Assembly: GCF_008329565.1 (NCBI RefSeq)
Contig: NZ_NPKT01000011.1
Coordinates: forward strand, 112,542-176,541
Length of the DNA: 64,000 nt
Direction: 5' to 3'
Source: Mycolicibacterium sp. P1-5
Lineage (GTDB): Bacteria > Actinomycetota > Actinomycetes > Mycobacteriales > Mycobacteriaceae
Shown piece after piece: positions 8,932-18,394 of this stretch. The position numbers were made by a program, and so were the translations under genes. Each line of letters starts with the position of its first letter. The stretch's first letter is position 1. Under the pieces are notes generated by a model. The model did not search any database. It was not told where the DNA came from and saw only the letters and a list, made by a program, of their open reading frames with translations.

Positions 8932-9366
8932 ATGGTCCAGATTCATGTCGAGAAGACGATCGTCGCTCCTCCCGAGAAGGTCTTCGCCTGGTTGGCTGAT
9001 CCGGTCAATCTGAAGTCTGCTCCGCTGATCGTCGCGTCCGGCTGGGCCAGGGATTCGCCACCTCCCGGCCTCGGCGCGATCCGGACGGGGTTCGCGGTCG
9101 GATTGTGGTTTCGCGAGGAGATCGTCGCCTACGACCCACCGCACAGCTATGCCTATCTGATCGTCGGATCGGTTCCCGCGTTCGAGCACGAGGGCGGCAC
9201 ACTGACTTTCACACCCGAGGGCGCTGGCACGCATGTTGATTGGGTGAGTACATACACCCATCCGGCCCGTGGTGGCGGCAAGGTGATGGAGTTGCTCAGT
9301 TCCAAGCTCCTGCCGTGGAACTTCGCAGCGGTCCTCGACGGCTGCGCAAAGGCTTTGGAACGCTAA
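8932..9366 (+). CDS. SRPBCC (START/polyketide cyclase-like) family protein
   Basis: This 144-residue single-domain protein opens with VQIHVEKTIVAPPEKVFAWL, the first strand and helix of the SRPBCC helix-grip fold. It ends with the long C-terminal helix (ALER). Such proteins bind hydrophobic ligands in a deep pocket and here lack any extra domain. The ligand is unknown. It is divergent from the HNH gene (68 bases) and its stop overlaps the convergent diacylglycerol kinase stop by four bases. Confidence 0.82.
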   Translation: MVQIHVEKTIVAPPEKVFAWLADPVNLKSAPLIVASGWARDSPPPGLGAIRTGFAVGLWFREEIVAYDPPHSYAYLIVGSVPAFEHEGGTLTFTPEGAGTHVDWVSTYTHPARGGGKVMELLSSKLLPWNFAAVLDGCAKALER

Positions 9367-10265
9367 ACGGGTTCCGGGACAATAATTTTCAGGGCACCCG
9401 CAACGGCCGAGATCTCGGCGGGCAGCGGGCACACGTAGTCGCCATCGGCGTAGGCGTTGATGCCGGGGGAGTCGACGGTGATCGTGCGGGCTCGGTCGGT
9501 GCTGACTTCCGGAAGGTTGATGTGCGTGCCCTTGAACACCGTGGGGAACAATCGAATCAGCTTGGTGCGCGACGACGCATGCACCATCGTGATGTCCAGC
9601 AGCCCGTCGGAGTGGTTGGCCCCCGGCGTGATCAGCATGCCGCCGCCGTAGCTGCGGGTGTTACCGAACGCGGCGAGCGTCAGATCGGTGACGATCTCCC
9701 GTTCGCCGTCGAGGACCATGCGAAATGGCAAGGGCCGCAGCCGGGAGATCTCCGCGAGCAGCGCGACGTTGTAGCGCATCCGACCGTGCGGCCAGCTCAT
9801 CCGGTTCACGCGGTCGCTGACCAGTGAGTCGAAGCCCGTCGCGGCCACGGTCCCGAACCAGGTGCTGCTTCCGTCGGCGCCCTGGATGTGCCCGAGGTCG
9901 ACGGTCTCGATGTGACCGGCGGCGATCACGTCGACCGCCGCCACCGGATCGGCGGTCGGCAGCCGGTATTCCCGGGCATGGTCATTGCCGGTGCCTGCCG
10001 GGACGATTCCCAGCGGAATGTCGGTGCACGCCAACGCCTGAAGGGCCAGGCGGATCACCCCGTCACCGCCCACCACGACCAGCGCGTCGGTATCCCGGGT
10101 CAACGCCTCATCGACCAGTTCACGGGCATGAGCGGCGTCGCGGCCGACGATGCCGGTCACGTTGATCCCGAGCTCCTGGAACCGCGCCACCGCCTTCTCC
10201 CCGGCGTGCGGTGCGTTCCCATGACCCGACTTCGGGTTCGTCAGAACGGTGACGTGGGAGATCAT
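9363..10265 (-). CDS. Diacylglycerol kinase family lipid kinase
   Basis: The product is 300 residues with a DAGK catalytic domain: NPKSGHGNA at the N-terminus, the ATP-binding VVVGGDGVIRLALQ (GGDG) and PAGTGNDHAREY. The C-terminal beta-sandwich has GGGMLITPGANHSDGLLDI. It corresponds to Rv2252, reported as a diacylglycerol kinase that also phosphorylates other amphipathic lipids, feeding phosphatidic acid and PIM synthesis. ATG 10265 overlaps the oxidase stop (ATGA), so the two genes are translationally coupled, as in M. tuberculosis (Rv2251-Rv2252). Confidence 0.9.
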   Translation of the reverse strand: MISHVTVLTNPKSGHGNAPHAGEKAVARFQELGINVTGIVGRDAAHARELVDEALTRDTDALVVVGGDGVIRLALQALACTDIPLGIVPAGTGNDHAREYRLPTADPVAAVDVIAAGHIETVDLGHIQGADGSSTWFGTVAATGFDSLVSDRVNRMSWPHGRMRYNVALLAEISRLRPLPFRMVLDGEREIVTDLTLAAFGNTRSYGGGMLITPGANHSDGLLDITMVHASSRTKLIRLFPTVFKGTHINLPEVSTDRARTITVDSPGINAYADGDYVCPLPAEISAVAGALKIIVPEPV

Positions 10266-11872
10266 GGAATCAGCTTGCCGGGATTCAGGATCCCGGCGGG
10301 GTCCACCGCCTGTTTGACCGCCTGCAACACCTTCACTCCCAGCTCGCCGATCTCGGCGGTCATCCACGGCCGATGATCGGCTCCGACCGCGTGGTGGTGG
10401 GTGATGGTCCCGCCGGTGCGGGAAATGGCATCAGAGGCGGCAACTTTGGCGGCCAGCCATTGTTCGGCGACGTCGCCGCGCTGGCCGGCGACCACGGTGA
10501 AGTAGAGCGATGCGCCGGTCGGGTACACATGCGAAATGTGGCACATCACCAACGCGGGTGTGCCACTTTCCGCGAGCGACGTCATCAGCGCCTCGGTGAC
10601 CGCCGCCTTCAGCGCGGCCAAATTGCCCCATGTCGTGGCGGTCTCAAGCGTCTCGCACAACGCGCCGGCGGCCAGCAGGGAATCCCGCAGATACGGGGCG
10701 TCGAAACGGCCGTGTTCCCAGGCCCGCGCCGGTGCCTCGCCCAGTGACGTGCCACCCTGAGCCTCCAGCACCGCGCGGGTTTCGGCGTGCCGGCTCTCGG
10801 TGTGCGCAGCGCTTCCCTCGAACAAGGTGATCGCGAGGCAGCCGCCGGTGATGCTCTGTTCGCCGATGCTCCCGGTGGTCGCCAGGTTCACGCCGGTCTC
10901 GGCTTCGTCGGACAACCGCACCACGGTCGGCCCCGTGCCGATCTGGGTGACGGAGCGCAACGCGGCCGCACCGGTCGCGAAGTCGGGGAACGACCACGCC
11001 TCGTAACGCGTGGTTTCCGGCACCGGGTGCACTCGCAGCCGAACCCGGGTGATCACACCGAAGACTCCCTCGGAGCCGGAGAACAGCTCGCGCAGATCCG
11101 GTCCTGCCGCGGTCTCCGGCGCGCGGCCGAGGTCGAGGAGGCCGACCGGGGTGACCACCGTCAGCCCGCGGATCATGTCGTTGAACCGGCCATATCCCGC
11201 CGAGTCTTGCCCCGAGGAACGGGTTGCGGCGTACCCGCCGATGGTGGCGAACCGGAAGCTCTGCGGGAAGTGTCCGAGTGAGAAGCCACGTTCACCCAGC
11301 AGCCGTTCGGCGTCGGGCCCGGTGACGCCGGCGCCCAGCTCGGCCTGCATCGAGGTCTCATCCAGCGAGTGCAGCGCATCGAGCCGGCGCAGGTCCAGGG
11401 AGAGGACGGCGGCGAACCGGCCCCGGATCGGGTCCAGGCCGCCGACCACGCTGGTGCCGCCGCCGAACGGCACCACGGCGATGCCGTGCTGTGAGCAATA
11501 GCGCAGCACCGTGGCGATCTCGTCCTCGCTGCCGGGAAGTAGCACCGCGTCGGGGGCGTCTTGCTGAATCTGTTTGCGGCGCAACAGGTCCAGGGTGGAC
11601 TTGCCGCCCGCATACAGCAACCGGCCATGATCGTCGGTCCGGACGTAGTCGGCTCCGACGAACTCGGCGAGGGCGTCGCGGTGTGCGTCTTCCAGTGTCG
11701 AGGGACGCACCTGCACCTCATCGATGGCCGGTGCGGAAACCTCGCTCGCCGTCACGCCGAGGGCCTGCTCAAGCAGCGCCTTGATGCCGTCCGGGAGAGG
11801 TTTGGCGGCTTCGGGGTCACCCCAGGCGTTCCAGGCCATCGGCGGGACCAGGGTGCGGGCATCATCGCTCAT
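10262..11872 (-). CDS. FAD-linked oxidase, alkyl-DHAP synthase-like
   Basis: This 536-residue VAO-type flavoprotein has an FAD-binding domain with the pyrophosphate loop VVPFGGGTSVVGGLDP (about residues 130-150). A GATIGGxxA-like segment reads RFATIGGYAATRSSGQDS. The C-terminal cap has the HHAVGADHRPWM motif and ends AVDPAGILNPGK. The closest named relatives are alkyldihydroxyacetonephosphate synthases and Rv2251; the physiological substrate in mycobacteria is not settled. It is coupled to the downstream lipid kinase, which suggests lipid metabolism. It is divergent from the TetR gene with a shared palindrome. Confidence 0.88.
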   Translation of the reverse strand: MSDDARTLVPPMAWNAWGDPEAAKPLPDGIKALLEQALGVTASEVSAPAIDEVQVRPSTLEDAHRDALAEFVGADYVRTDDHGRLLYAGGKSTLDLLRRKQIQQDAPDAVLLPGSEDEIATVLRYCSQHGIAVVPFGGGTSVVGGLDPIRGRFAAVLSLDLRRLDALHSLDETSMQAELGAGVTGPDAERLLGERGFSLGHFPQSFRFATIGGYAATRSSGQDSAGYGRFNDMIRGLTVVTPVGLLDLGRAPETAAGPDLRELFSGSEGVFGVITRVRLRVHPVPETTRYEAWSFPDFATGAAALRSVTQIGTGPTVVRLSDEAETGVNLATTGSIGEQSITGGCLAITLFEGSAAHTESRHAETRAVLEAQGGTSLGEAPARAWEHGRFDAPYLRDSLLAAGALCETLETATTWGNLAALKAAVTEALMTSLAESGTPALVMCHISHVYPTGASLYFTVVAGQRGDVAEQWLAAKVAASDAISRTGGTITHHHAVGADHRPWMTAEIGELGVKVLQAVKQAVDPAGILNPGKLIP

Positions 11873-11877
11873 GCGTT

Positions 11878-11896
11878 ACAGTATTACAGATGCTGT
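11878..11896. promoter_or_regulatory. Candidate TetR operator ACAGTAT-N5-ATGCTGT
   Basis: A near-perfect inverted repeat (6 of 7 arm bases match) fills the 17-base gap between the divergent FAD oxidase and TetR starts and covers the TetR ATG at 11890. A wider GTTAC...GTAAC symmetry surrounds it. The placement suggests control of both transcripts by the TetR protein. Confidence 0.4.
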
Positions 11897-12471
11897 CAAT
11901 CAGTAACGAAGAATCGGTGGATATTGGCGACCGGATCATGGCCGCCGCGGCCAGTTGTGTCCGGGACTTCGGAGTCGAGCGGGTGACGCTGGCCGAGATC
12001 GCCCGACGATCCGGTGTCAGCCGCCCGACGGTGTATCGCCGCTGGCCAGACACCCGCGCGATCGTCGCGTCGCTGCTCACTCAACGGATCACCGAGACCT
12101 GGCGAGCCGTCCCGGCAGTCAGGCCCGGCCGCACCGGTGTGGTCGAGCGGATCGTCGAAGTAGCTCGCCGCCTGCGCGACGATGAACTGATCACCTCGGT
12201 GCTGCGATCGGACCCCGACTTGGCGATGACCTACATTGCCGGACGGCTGGGGACCAGCCAGCAGATTCTCATCGACCTGCTCGTCGACGCGTTGCGGGAA
12301 GCGCAGGCCGATGGCAGCGTGCGGGCCGGAGATGTCCGCCAGCTGTCGGCGATGGTGCTCTTGATCGGCCAGTCCGCGATCCAATCCGCCCACATCGTCG
12401 AACCCATCCTCGACGCCGACGCGCTGAGCGCCGAGTTGTCGCACGCCCTGAACGGATACCTCGCCCCATGA
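11890..12471 (+). CDS. TetR family transcriptional regulator
   Basis: The product is 193 residues. The N-terminal HTH is IMAAAASCVRDFGVERVTLAEIARRSGVSRPTVYRRWPD, a textbook TetR DNA-binding domain. The C-terminal ligand domain is not assignable. It overlaps glpD1 by four bases (ATGA) and is divergent from the FAD oxidase, as for Rv2250c. Regulation of glycerol-3-phosphate and ether-lipid-type metabolism is a reasonable inference from the neighbours. Confidence 0.92.
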   Translation: MLSISNEESVDIGDRIMAAAASCVRDFGVERVTLAEIARRSGVSRPTVYRRWPDTRAIVASLLTQRITETWRAVPAVRPGRTGVVERIVEVARRLRDDELITSVLRSDPDLAMTYIAGRLGTSQQILIDLLVDALREAQADGSVRAGDVRQLSAMVLLIGQSAIQSAHIVEPILDADALSAELSHALNGYLAP

Positions 12472-14003
12472 GTGACCTCACCGCCCTCAACGCCACCCGC
12501 CGCACCGCCGACCTGGGTGAGCTCGGTGACGGCGCGCGTGTCGACGTCGTCGTGATCGGCGGCGGTATCACCGGCACGGGTATCGCGCTCGACGCGGCCA
12601 GCCGCGGACTGTCGGTGTTACTGGTCGAGAAACGCGACCTGGCTTTCGGCACCAGCCGGTGGAGCTCCAAACTCGTGCACGGTGGCCTGCGCTACCTGGC
12701 CACCGGCAACATCGGCATCGCACGGCGCAGCGCGGCCGAGCGCGGCATTCTGATGACCCGCAACGCCCCGCACCTGGTGAGTGCTATGCCGCAACTGGTT
12801 CCGCTGCTGCCGTCGATGGGTCGCAGCCAACGCGCTTTGATACGAACGGGTTTCCTGGCCGGCGACGCGTTGCGGATTCTGGCCGGCACCAAATCCTCGA
12901 CGCTGCCGCGATCGCGGCGAGTCGGTGTGCCGCAGGCAGTGGCGATGGTGCCCACCGTGCGGCGCGACGGTCTCGATGGCGGCCTGCTCGCCTACGACGG
13001 TCAGCTGATCGACGACGCCAGGCTGGTGGTCGCCGTCGCCCGCACCGCCGCGCAGAACGGCGCACGCATCCTGACCCGGGTGTCGGCAGCGGCGGCCAGC
13101 GGCACCTCGGTCCGATTGGTCGACGAGCTCACGGGTGAATCGCTGGATGTGAAGGCTCGTGCGGTGATCAACGCGACGGGCGTGTGGGCCGGCGAGGTGG
13201 ACGCCGCGATCAAGTTGCGCCCGAGCCGGGGGACCCACCTGGTGTTCGATGCCGCCTCGTTCGGGAATCCCACTGCGGCGCTGACTATTCCGATCCCCGG
13301 CGAGATCAACCGGTTCGTGTTCGCGATGCCCGAGCAGCTCGGTCGCGTCTATCTCGGACTGACCGACGAGGACGCACCCGGCCCGATCCCGGACGTCCCC
13401 GAACCGACTGCGGGCGAGATCAACTTCCTGCTCGACACGGTGAACACCGCGCTGGGCACCGCGTTGACGACCGCCGACGTCAAGGGCGCCTATGCCGGAC
13501 TGCGCCCGCTCATCGACACGGGGGAGGGCCGGACCTCCGACCTGTCCCGAGACCACGCGGTGATCGAGTCCTCGAACGGCGTGTTCAGCGTCGTCGGCGG
13601 CAAGCTGACCGAATACCGGCACATGGCCGAGGACGTCCTCGACCGCGCGCTCGGCGCTCGGTCGGTGACCGCACAGCCGTGCCGGACAAGGAACCTACCC
13701 CTGGTCGGTGCGGCCGCCAATCCCGTTGCGACACTTCGCACGACGAGCGATCTGCCCGGTTCGTTGGTCGCCCGCTACGGCGCCGAGTCGGCCAATGTCA
13801 TCGCTTCGGCGCGATGCGGCCGGCCTTCGGAGCCCGTCGCCGACGGAATCGACGTCACCCGTGCGGAATTCGAGTTCGCGGTGACCCACGAGGGCGCACT
13901 GAGCGCCGACGACGTCGTCGACCGCCGGACCCGCATCGGGCTGATCGGGGCCGACCGGGACCGGGTGCTGGCCGTCGCCGAGGAGCTGCTGGTCCGCGCC
14001 TAG
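12468..14003 (+). CDS. glpD1: Glycerol-3-phosphate dehydrogenase (FAD)
   Basis: The product is 511 residues. FAD binding is seen as VVIGGGITGTGIALDAASRG near residues 25-45, followed by the GlpD-family FGTSRWSSKLVHGGLRYL. A substrate and C-terminal domain includes VGGKLTEYRHMAEDV. It oxidises glycerol-3-phosphate to dihydroxyacetone phosphate at the membrane, passing electrons to menaquinone. It overlaps the TetR gene and ends exactly where the convergent accD6 ends, with no bases between the two stop codons. It is the ortholog of Rv2249c. Confidence 0.92.
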   Translation: MSDLTALNATRRTADLGELGDGARVDVVVIGGGITGTGIALDAASRGLSVLLVEKRDLAFGTSRWSSKLVHGGLRYLATGNIGIARRSAAERGILMTRNAPHLVSAMPQLVPLLPSMGRSQRALIRTGFLAGDALRILAGTKSSTLPRSRRVGVPQAVAMVPTVRRDGLDGGLLAYDGQLIDDARLVVAVARTAAQNGARILTRVSAAAASGTSVRLVDELTGESLDVKARAVINATGVWAGEVDAAIKLRPSRGTHLVFDAASFGNPTAALTIPIPGEINRFVFAMPEQLGRVYLGLTDEDAPGPIPDVPEPTAGEINFLLDTVNTALGTALTTADVKGAYAGLRPLIDTGEGRTSDLSRDHAVIESSNGVFSVVGGKLTEYRHMAEDVLDRALGARSVTAQPCRTRNLPLVGAAANPVATLRTTSDLPGSLVARYGAESANVIASARCGRPSEPVADGIDVTRAEFEFAVTHEGALSADDVVDRRTRIGLIGADRDRVLAVAEELLVRA

Positions 14004-15425
14004 TTACAGCGGGATGTTCTTGTGCCGCCCGCGCCGGGCCGGAGCCTCGGCGAGCGCCTGGGTGAGCTTGCTGCGAGTGTGGGCCGGGTCGATCTTGTCG
14101 TCGACCACGCCGATCTCGACCGCGCTGTCCACCCCGCCGGCGATCCGCTCGTGTTCGGCAGCCAATTCCTCGTGCAGCGCTTCGCGTTCGTGATCGGGCG
14201 CGGCAGCAAGCTTCTTCTTGTGCAGAATGCCGACCGCGGCCTTGGCGCCCATCACCGCGACCTCGGCGTCCGGCCAGGCGAACACCTTGGTCGCACCCAG
14301 TGACCGGGAGTTCATCGCAATGTAGGCACCGCCGTAGATCTTTCGCGTCACCAACGTGACCCGCGGGACGGTGGCCTCACCGAAGGCGTGCAGCAGTTTC
14401 GCGCCGCGGCGCACGACGCCGCCCCACTCCTGGTCGACACCGGGCAGGTAGCCGGGCACGTCGACGACAACCACCAGCGGAATGCCGAAGGCGTCGCACA
14501 GCCGCACGAAACGTGCTGCCTTCTCCGCGCTTTCGGAGTTGAGGCAACCGCCGAGGCGCAGCGGGTTGTTGGCGATCACGCCGACGGTACGCCCGGACAG
14601 CCGGCCCAGGCCGACGACGATCGACGGCGCCCACTTGGCCTGGAACTCCTCGAACGGGGTGTCCGCGTCCAGCAGCGCCTCCACCAGCGGGTGCACGTCG
14701 TAGGCCCGGCGGGCGGACTGGGGTAGCAGCGCGTGCAGGTCCGAGTCGCCCGCCTCGGCCTTGCTGCGGTCGAAATGGCCCTGCTGGGAGAACAATCCGA
14801 CCAACCGGCGGCCGCGTGCGTAGGCGTCGAGCTCGTCGGTGGCGACGATGTGGCACACGCCAGACTTCTTGTGGTGGGTGTCAGGTCCGCCGAGGGACGC
14901 CATGTCGACGTCTTCACCGGTCACGCTGCGCACCACGTCGGGTCCGGTGACGAACACCCGGCCCTCCTGCGCCATGATCACGATGTCGGTCAGCGCGGGG
15001 CCGTAGGCCGCACCCCCGGCGGCAAAGCCGACCACGACCGAAATCTGCGGGATGTAGCCCGATGCGCGGATCATGGCTTCGAAGACCAGCCCGACGGCAT
15101 GCAGCGCACGAACACCCTCGGCCAGCCGGGCCCCGCCGGAATGCCAGATCCCGACGATCGGGCTCTGCTCTTCGATGGCGGTGTCGTAGGCGTTGACGAT
15201 GTGCTGGCAGCCCTCCACGCCCATGGCGCCACCCATGACCGTGCCGTCGGTGCAGAAGGCGATCGTGCGCACACCGTTGACGCTGCCGGCTGCGGCCAGC
15301 ACACCGGAGCGGTCCCGCTCGTGCAGGAGTTGCACGCTGCCGTCGTCGAAGAACGTGGACAGCCGCAGCAGCGGGTCGCGAGGGTCGAGTGATTCGCCGA
15401 CCGACTCAGGGGCCATGATCGTCAT
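14004..15425 (-). CDS. accD6: Acetyl/propionyl-CoA carboxylase beta subunit AccD6
   Basis: The 473-residue carboxyltransferase has N- and C-terminal crotonase-like halves, with acyl-CoA-pocket segments GIWHSGGARLAEGV and VVVVDVPGYLPGVDQEWGG. It is near-identical to M. tuberculosis AccD6 (Rv2247) including the MTIMAP start and RRGRHKNIPL end. With AccA3 it forms malonyl-CoA for FAS-I and FAS-II. A GGAGG ribosome site lies 7-11 bases ahead of the ATG at 15425. It is the last gene of the FAS-II operon, 44 bases after kasB. Confidence 0.96.
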   Translation of the reverse strand: MTIMAPESVGESLDPRDPLLRLSTFFDDGSVQLLHERDRSGVLAAAGSVNGVRTIAFCTDGTVMGGAMGVEGCQHIVNAYDTAIEEQSPIVGIWHSGGARLAEGVRALHAVGLVFEAMIRASGYIPQISVVVGFAAGGAAYGPALTDIVIMAQEGRVFVTGPDVVRSVTGEDVDMASLGGPDTHHKKSGVCHIVATDELDAYARGRRLVGLFSQQGHFDRSKAEAGDSDLHALLPQSARRAYDVHPLVEALLDADTPFEEFQAKWAPSIVVGLGRLSGRTVGVIANNPLRLGGCLNSESAEKAARFVRLCDAFGIPLVVVVDVPGYLPGVDQEWGGVVRRGAKLLHAFGEATVPRVTLVTRKIYGGAYIAMNSRSLGATKVFAWPDAEVAVMGAKAAVGILHKKKLAAAPDHEREALHEELAAEHERIAGGVDSAVEIGVVDDKIDPAHTRSKLTQALAEAPARRGRHKNIPL

Positions 15426-15469
15426 CTAAACCTCCATATGTGCGCGGATGCTTCGAGTTGTCGAGGATT

Positions 15470-16741
15470 TCAGTACTTCCCGAAGGCGATCGCGACGTTG
15501 TGACCACCGAATCCGAACGAATTGTTGATCGCGTAGTGGTAGTTGCCTGGCCGGGGTTCGCCGGCCACCACGTCCAGATCGATCTCCGGATCGAGGTTGC
15601 GCAGGTTGAGCGTGGGTGGCACGACGCCGTCCCGCAGCGCCAGCACGGTGAGGATCGACTCCACCGCGCCGACAGCGCCCACCGAGTGACCCAGCGCCGA
15701 CTTCGGCGCGTAGACGGCCGGCCGGTGATTGCCGAGCGCATTGTTGATTGCCTTGCCTTCCGCGACGTCGCCCACCTGGGTGCCGGTCGCATGGGCATTG
15801 ATGTGGTCGATATCAGAGGGTTCCAGACCCGCGAGCTGGATTGCCCGCGTGATTGCATGACCCGCCTGCTCACCGTTCGGGTCGGGCGCCACGATGTGGT
15901 AGCCGTCCGAGGTGATGCCTGCTCCCATGATGCGGGCGAGGACGTTGGCCCCGCGGGCCTTGGCGTGCTCCTCGGTCTCGATGACCAGAAGCGCACCGCC
16001 CTCACCGAAGACGAACCCGTTGCGGTCCTTGTCAAACGGGCGGCAAGCCCCGGCCGGGTCGTCGTTGGTGGTGGACAAGACAATTCGCATCTGAGCGAAG
16101 CCTGCGATCGGCACGGCTTCGATCCGGGTCTCGACGCCACCGCACACCGCGATGTCGGCTTCGCCGAGAACGATCTGTCGCCATGCCTGCGCGATGCCCT
16201 CCGAGCCAGAGGCACAAGCCGAGACCGGGGTGATGACCCCGGCCTTGGCCTTGAGCTCGAGCCCGACGGCCGCCGCTGCGGCGTTGGGCATGTACATCTG
16301 AACAGCAAGGGGCGAAACCGCTTTCAACCCTTTGGCGCGCATCCCGTCATAGGCGAACACCAATTCCTCGGTGGAGCCCATGCCTGTGCCGATCGACACC
16401 ATCAGCCGCTTGGGGTCCACCTCGGGGGAACCGGCGTTCTGCCATGCCCGCCGGCTCAGGACCGTGGACATCTTCTGCAGGTAGGACATCCGACGAAGTT
16501 CGACGCGAGTCAGCTCACCGTCGAACTCCTCGACCAGATGCCCGCCGATTCGCACCGGCAGGTCGTACTTTTCGACGAACTCGTCATTGAGAAGCCGGAT
16601 ACCGCTCTGCCCGTCCAACAACCTTTTCCAAGTGCTGTCGGCATCGGATGCCAGGGCGGTCGTCATCGCAACTCCGGTGACGACCACGTTGGGGAATCCA
16701 TTCCCCGTCGACAAACGCGTCAGACGCGTCAACCCTGCCAT
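15470..16741 (-). CDS. kasB: 3-oxoacyl-ACP synthase KasB
   Basis: This 423-residue beta-ketoacyl-ACP synthase has catalytic Cys176 in [12 protein letters not shown], His317 (NAHATGT), Lys347 and His352 ([12 protein letters not shown]). In the elongating FAS-II system KasB extends meromycolate chains to full length; loss in mycobacteria shortens mycolates and affects acid-fastness. Its longer N-terminus than KasA and its position after kasA identify it. The gap to kasA is 33 bases. Confidence 0.95.
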   Translation of the reverse strand: MAGLTRLTRLSTGNGFPNVVVTGVAMTTALASDADSTWKRLLDGQSGIRLLNDEFVEKYDLPVRIGGHLVEEFDGELTRVELRRMSYLQKMSTVLSRRAWQNAGSPEVDPKRLMVSIGTGMGSTEELVFAYDGMRAKGLKAVSPLAVQMYMPNAAAAAVGLELKAKAGVITPVSACASGSEGIAQAWRQIVLGEADIAVCGGVETRIEAVPIAGFAQMRIVLSTTNDDPAGACRPFDKDRNGFVFGEGGALLVIETEEHAKARGANVLARIMGAGITSDGYHIVAPDPNGEQAGHAITRAIQLAGLEPSDIDHINAHATGTQVGDVAEGKAINNALGNHRPAVYAPKSALGHSVGAVGAVESILTVLALRDGVVPPTLNLRNLDPEIDLDVVAGEPRPGNYHYAINNSFGFGGHNVAIAFGKY

Positions 16742-16774
16742 TGCTTCTGCTCGTCCTTTCCCCCCGGAACGGTG

Positions 16775-18025
16775 TCAGTAGCGCCCGAAGGCGAGTGCGA
16801 CGTTGTGCCCTCCGAATCCGAACGAGTTGTTGATCGCGTACTGGTAGTCGCCGTAACGCGGTTCTCCCGCAACGACATCCAAGTCGATCTCCGGATCCGG
16901 TGTCTCGTAGTTCAGTGTCGGCGGAATGACGCCGTCACGCAGTGCGAGCACGGTGAGGATGGACTCCAGCGCACCGACCGCACCGATCGAGTGGCCGAGC
17001 GCCGACTTCGGCGCGTACACGGCGGCATGACCGACACCTGCGACACGCAGGGCGTTGGCCTCAGCGGTGTCACCGATCGGGGTTGCCGTGGCGTGTGCGT
17101 TGACGTGGCTGATGTCCTTGGGGGACAGGCCCGCCGTCTCCATCGCCCGCTTCATCGCCTGGCCGGCACGAAGGCCGTCCGGCGCCGGAGCCACCATGTG
17201 GAAGGCGTCCGACGTGATGCCGGCTCCCATCAGCCGAGCCAGCGGCTTGGCGCCGCGGGCCAGGGCGTGTTCCTCGGTCTCGATGATCATCATCGCGCCG
17301 GCTTCACCGAACACGAAGCCATCGCGGTCCTTGTCGAACGGACGTGAGGCTGCGGCCGGGTCGTCGTTGCGAGTCGACATGGCGCGCATCATCGAGAACG
17401 CCGCGATGGGCAGTGCCTCGATGCCGCCTTCCACGCCACCACAGACGGCGAAGTCGGCGTCACCCATGACGATCTGACGCCATCCGTGGGCAATCGCCTC
17501 GGAACCGGAGGAGCAGGCGGACACCGGGGTGATGACCCCGGCGCGCGCGCCCAACTCCAGACCGGCCACCGCGGCGGCGCCGTTCGGCATGATCATCTGA
17601 ACGGCGAGCGGGGACACCTTCCGGGGCCCGCCCTCGTTCATCGCGTCGTAGGTTTCGACGATCTTCTCGCCGCCACCCAGACCGGTGCCGATGACCACCG
17701 CGAACCGGTCGGGGTCGACCTCGGGCTTACCCGCGGTCTGCCACAACCGGCCCGCCAGCAGCTTCGACATCCGCTGTACGTAGGACATGCGGCGCATATC
17801 GATGCGCGTCATGTGCTCGTCGATGTCGTCGACGAGGTGACCCCCGATACGCACCGGCAGGTCCCACTTGGTGACGAAGTCGTCGGTGAGCTCGCGAATA
17901 CCGCTGTCGCCGGCCAGCAGACCCTTCCACGTGCTCTCGATGTCCGCAGCAAGAGCCGTGGTGGCCTCGACGGCGGTCACCACGACGGATGGAAAACCGC
18001 CGTTAGCAGTGGAAGGCCTGGTCAT
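16775..18025 (-). CDS. kasA: 3-oxoacyl-ACP synthase KasA
   Basis: The product is 416 residues, the same length as M. tuberculosis KasA. Its active site falls at the same numbers: Cys171 (SACSSGSE), His311 (NAHATAT), Lys340 and His345 ([10 protein letters not shown]). It is an essential condensing enzyme of mycolic acid elongation that joins malonyl-AcpM to the growing acyl-AcpM. It is a known target of thiolactomycin-type inhibitors. The ATG at 18025 overlaps the acpM stop (ATGA), giving coupled translation of carrier and condensing enzyme. Confidence 0.96.
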   Translation of the reverse strand: MTRPSTANGGFPSVVVTAVEATTALAADIESTWKGLLAGDSGIRELTDDFVTKWDLPVRIGGHLVDDIDEHMTRIDMRRMSYVQRMSKLLAGRLWQTAGKPEVDPDRFAVVIGTGLGGGEKIVETYDAMNEGGPRKVSPLAVQMIMPNGAAAVAGLELGARAGVITPVSACSSGSEAIAHGWRQIVMGDADFAVCGGVEGGIEALPIAAFSMMRAMSTRNDDPAAASRPFDKDRDGFVFGEAGAMMIIETEEHALARGAKPLARLMGAGITSDAFHMVAPAPDGLRAGQAMKRAMETAGLSPKDISHVNAHATATPIGDTAEANALRVAGVGHAAVYAPKSALGHSIGAVGALESILTVLALRDGVIPPTLNYETPDPEIDLDVVAGEPRYGDYQYAINNSFGFGGHNVALAFGRY

Positions 18026-18318
18026 TCTGCTGCAAACTTCTCGCGCAGAGCGGCGGCGGCCTCGGGGTTCTCTTCCTCGAGCTTCTGGATGTAGTTCACG
18101 ACGTCACCGACGGTGCGCAGACCGGCGAGGTCTTCGTCGGGGATCTTCACGCCGTACTTGTCCTCGGTCTGGACGGCGATCTCCACCATCGACAGCGAGT
18201 CGATGTCGAGGTCGTCGACGAAGGACTTCTCCGGGGTGACCTCGGACGGCTCGATACCGGTGACTTCTTCGATGATCTCGGCGAGACCGGCGATGATTTC
18301 CTGTTGACTGGCGGCCAC
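18022..18318 (-). CDS. acpM: Meromycolate extension acyl carrier protein AcpM
   Basis: This 98-residue acyl carrier protein has the phosphopantetheine serine at position 41 in [12 protein letters not shown]. The start is GTG 18318, matching the M. tuberculosis start context; no ATG is available. The core is nearly invariant, but the C-terminal tail stops at LREKFAAE. The M. tuberculosis protein continues about 17 residues further (115 in all), so this tail is short. AcpM carries intermediates between FabD, KasA/KasB and the reductases. Confidence 0.95.
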   Translation of the reverse strand: MAASQQEIIAGLAEIIEEVTGIEPSEVTPEKSFVDDLDIDSLSMVEIAVQTEDKYGVKIPDEDLAGLRTVGDVVNYIQKLEEENPEAAAALREKFAAE

Positions 18319-18394
18319 AATGGCTCCTTCGTAATCGGTTGTGTTGCTTGATTTAACGCTTGATATGTGGTTGTCCTGGACAGCCACCGACTCC

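Noticed and set aside
15440..17347. 635-codon plus frame antisense to kasB and kasA
   Set aside because: It is a mirror frame of two well-identified genes. Its internal similarity between halves only reflects the kasA/kasB duplication.
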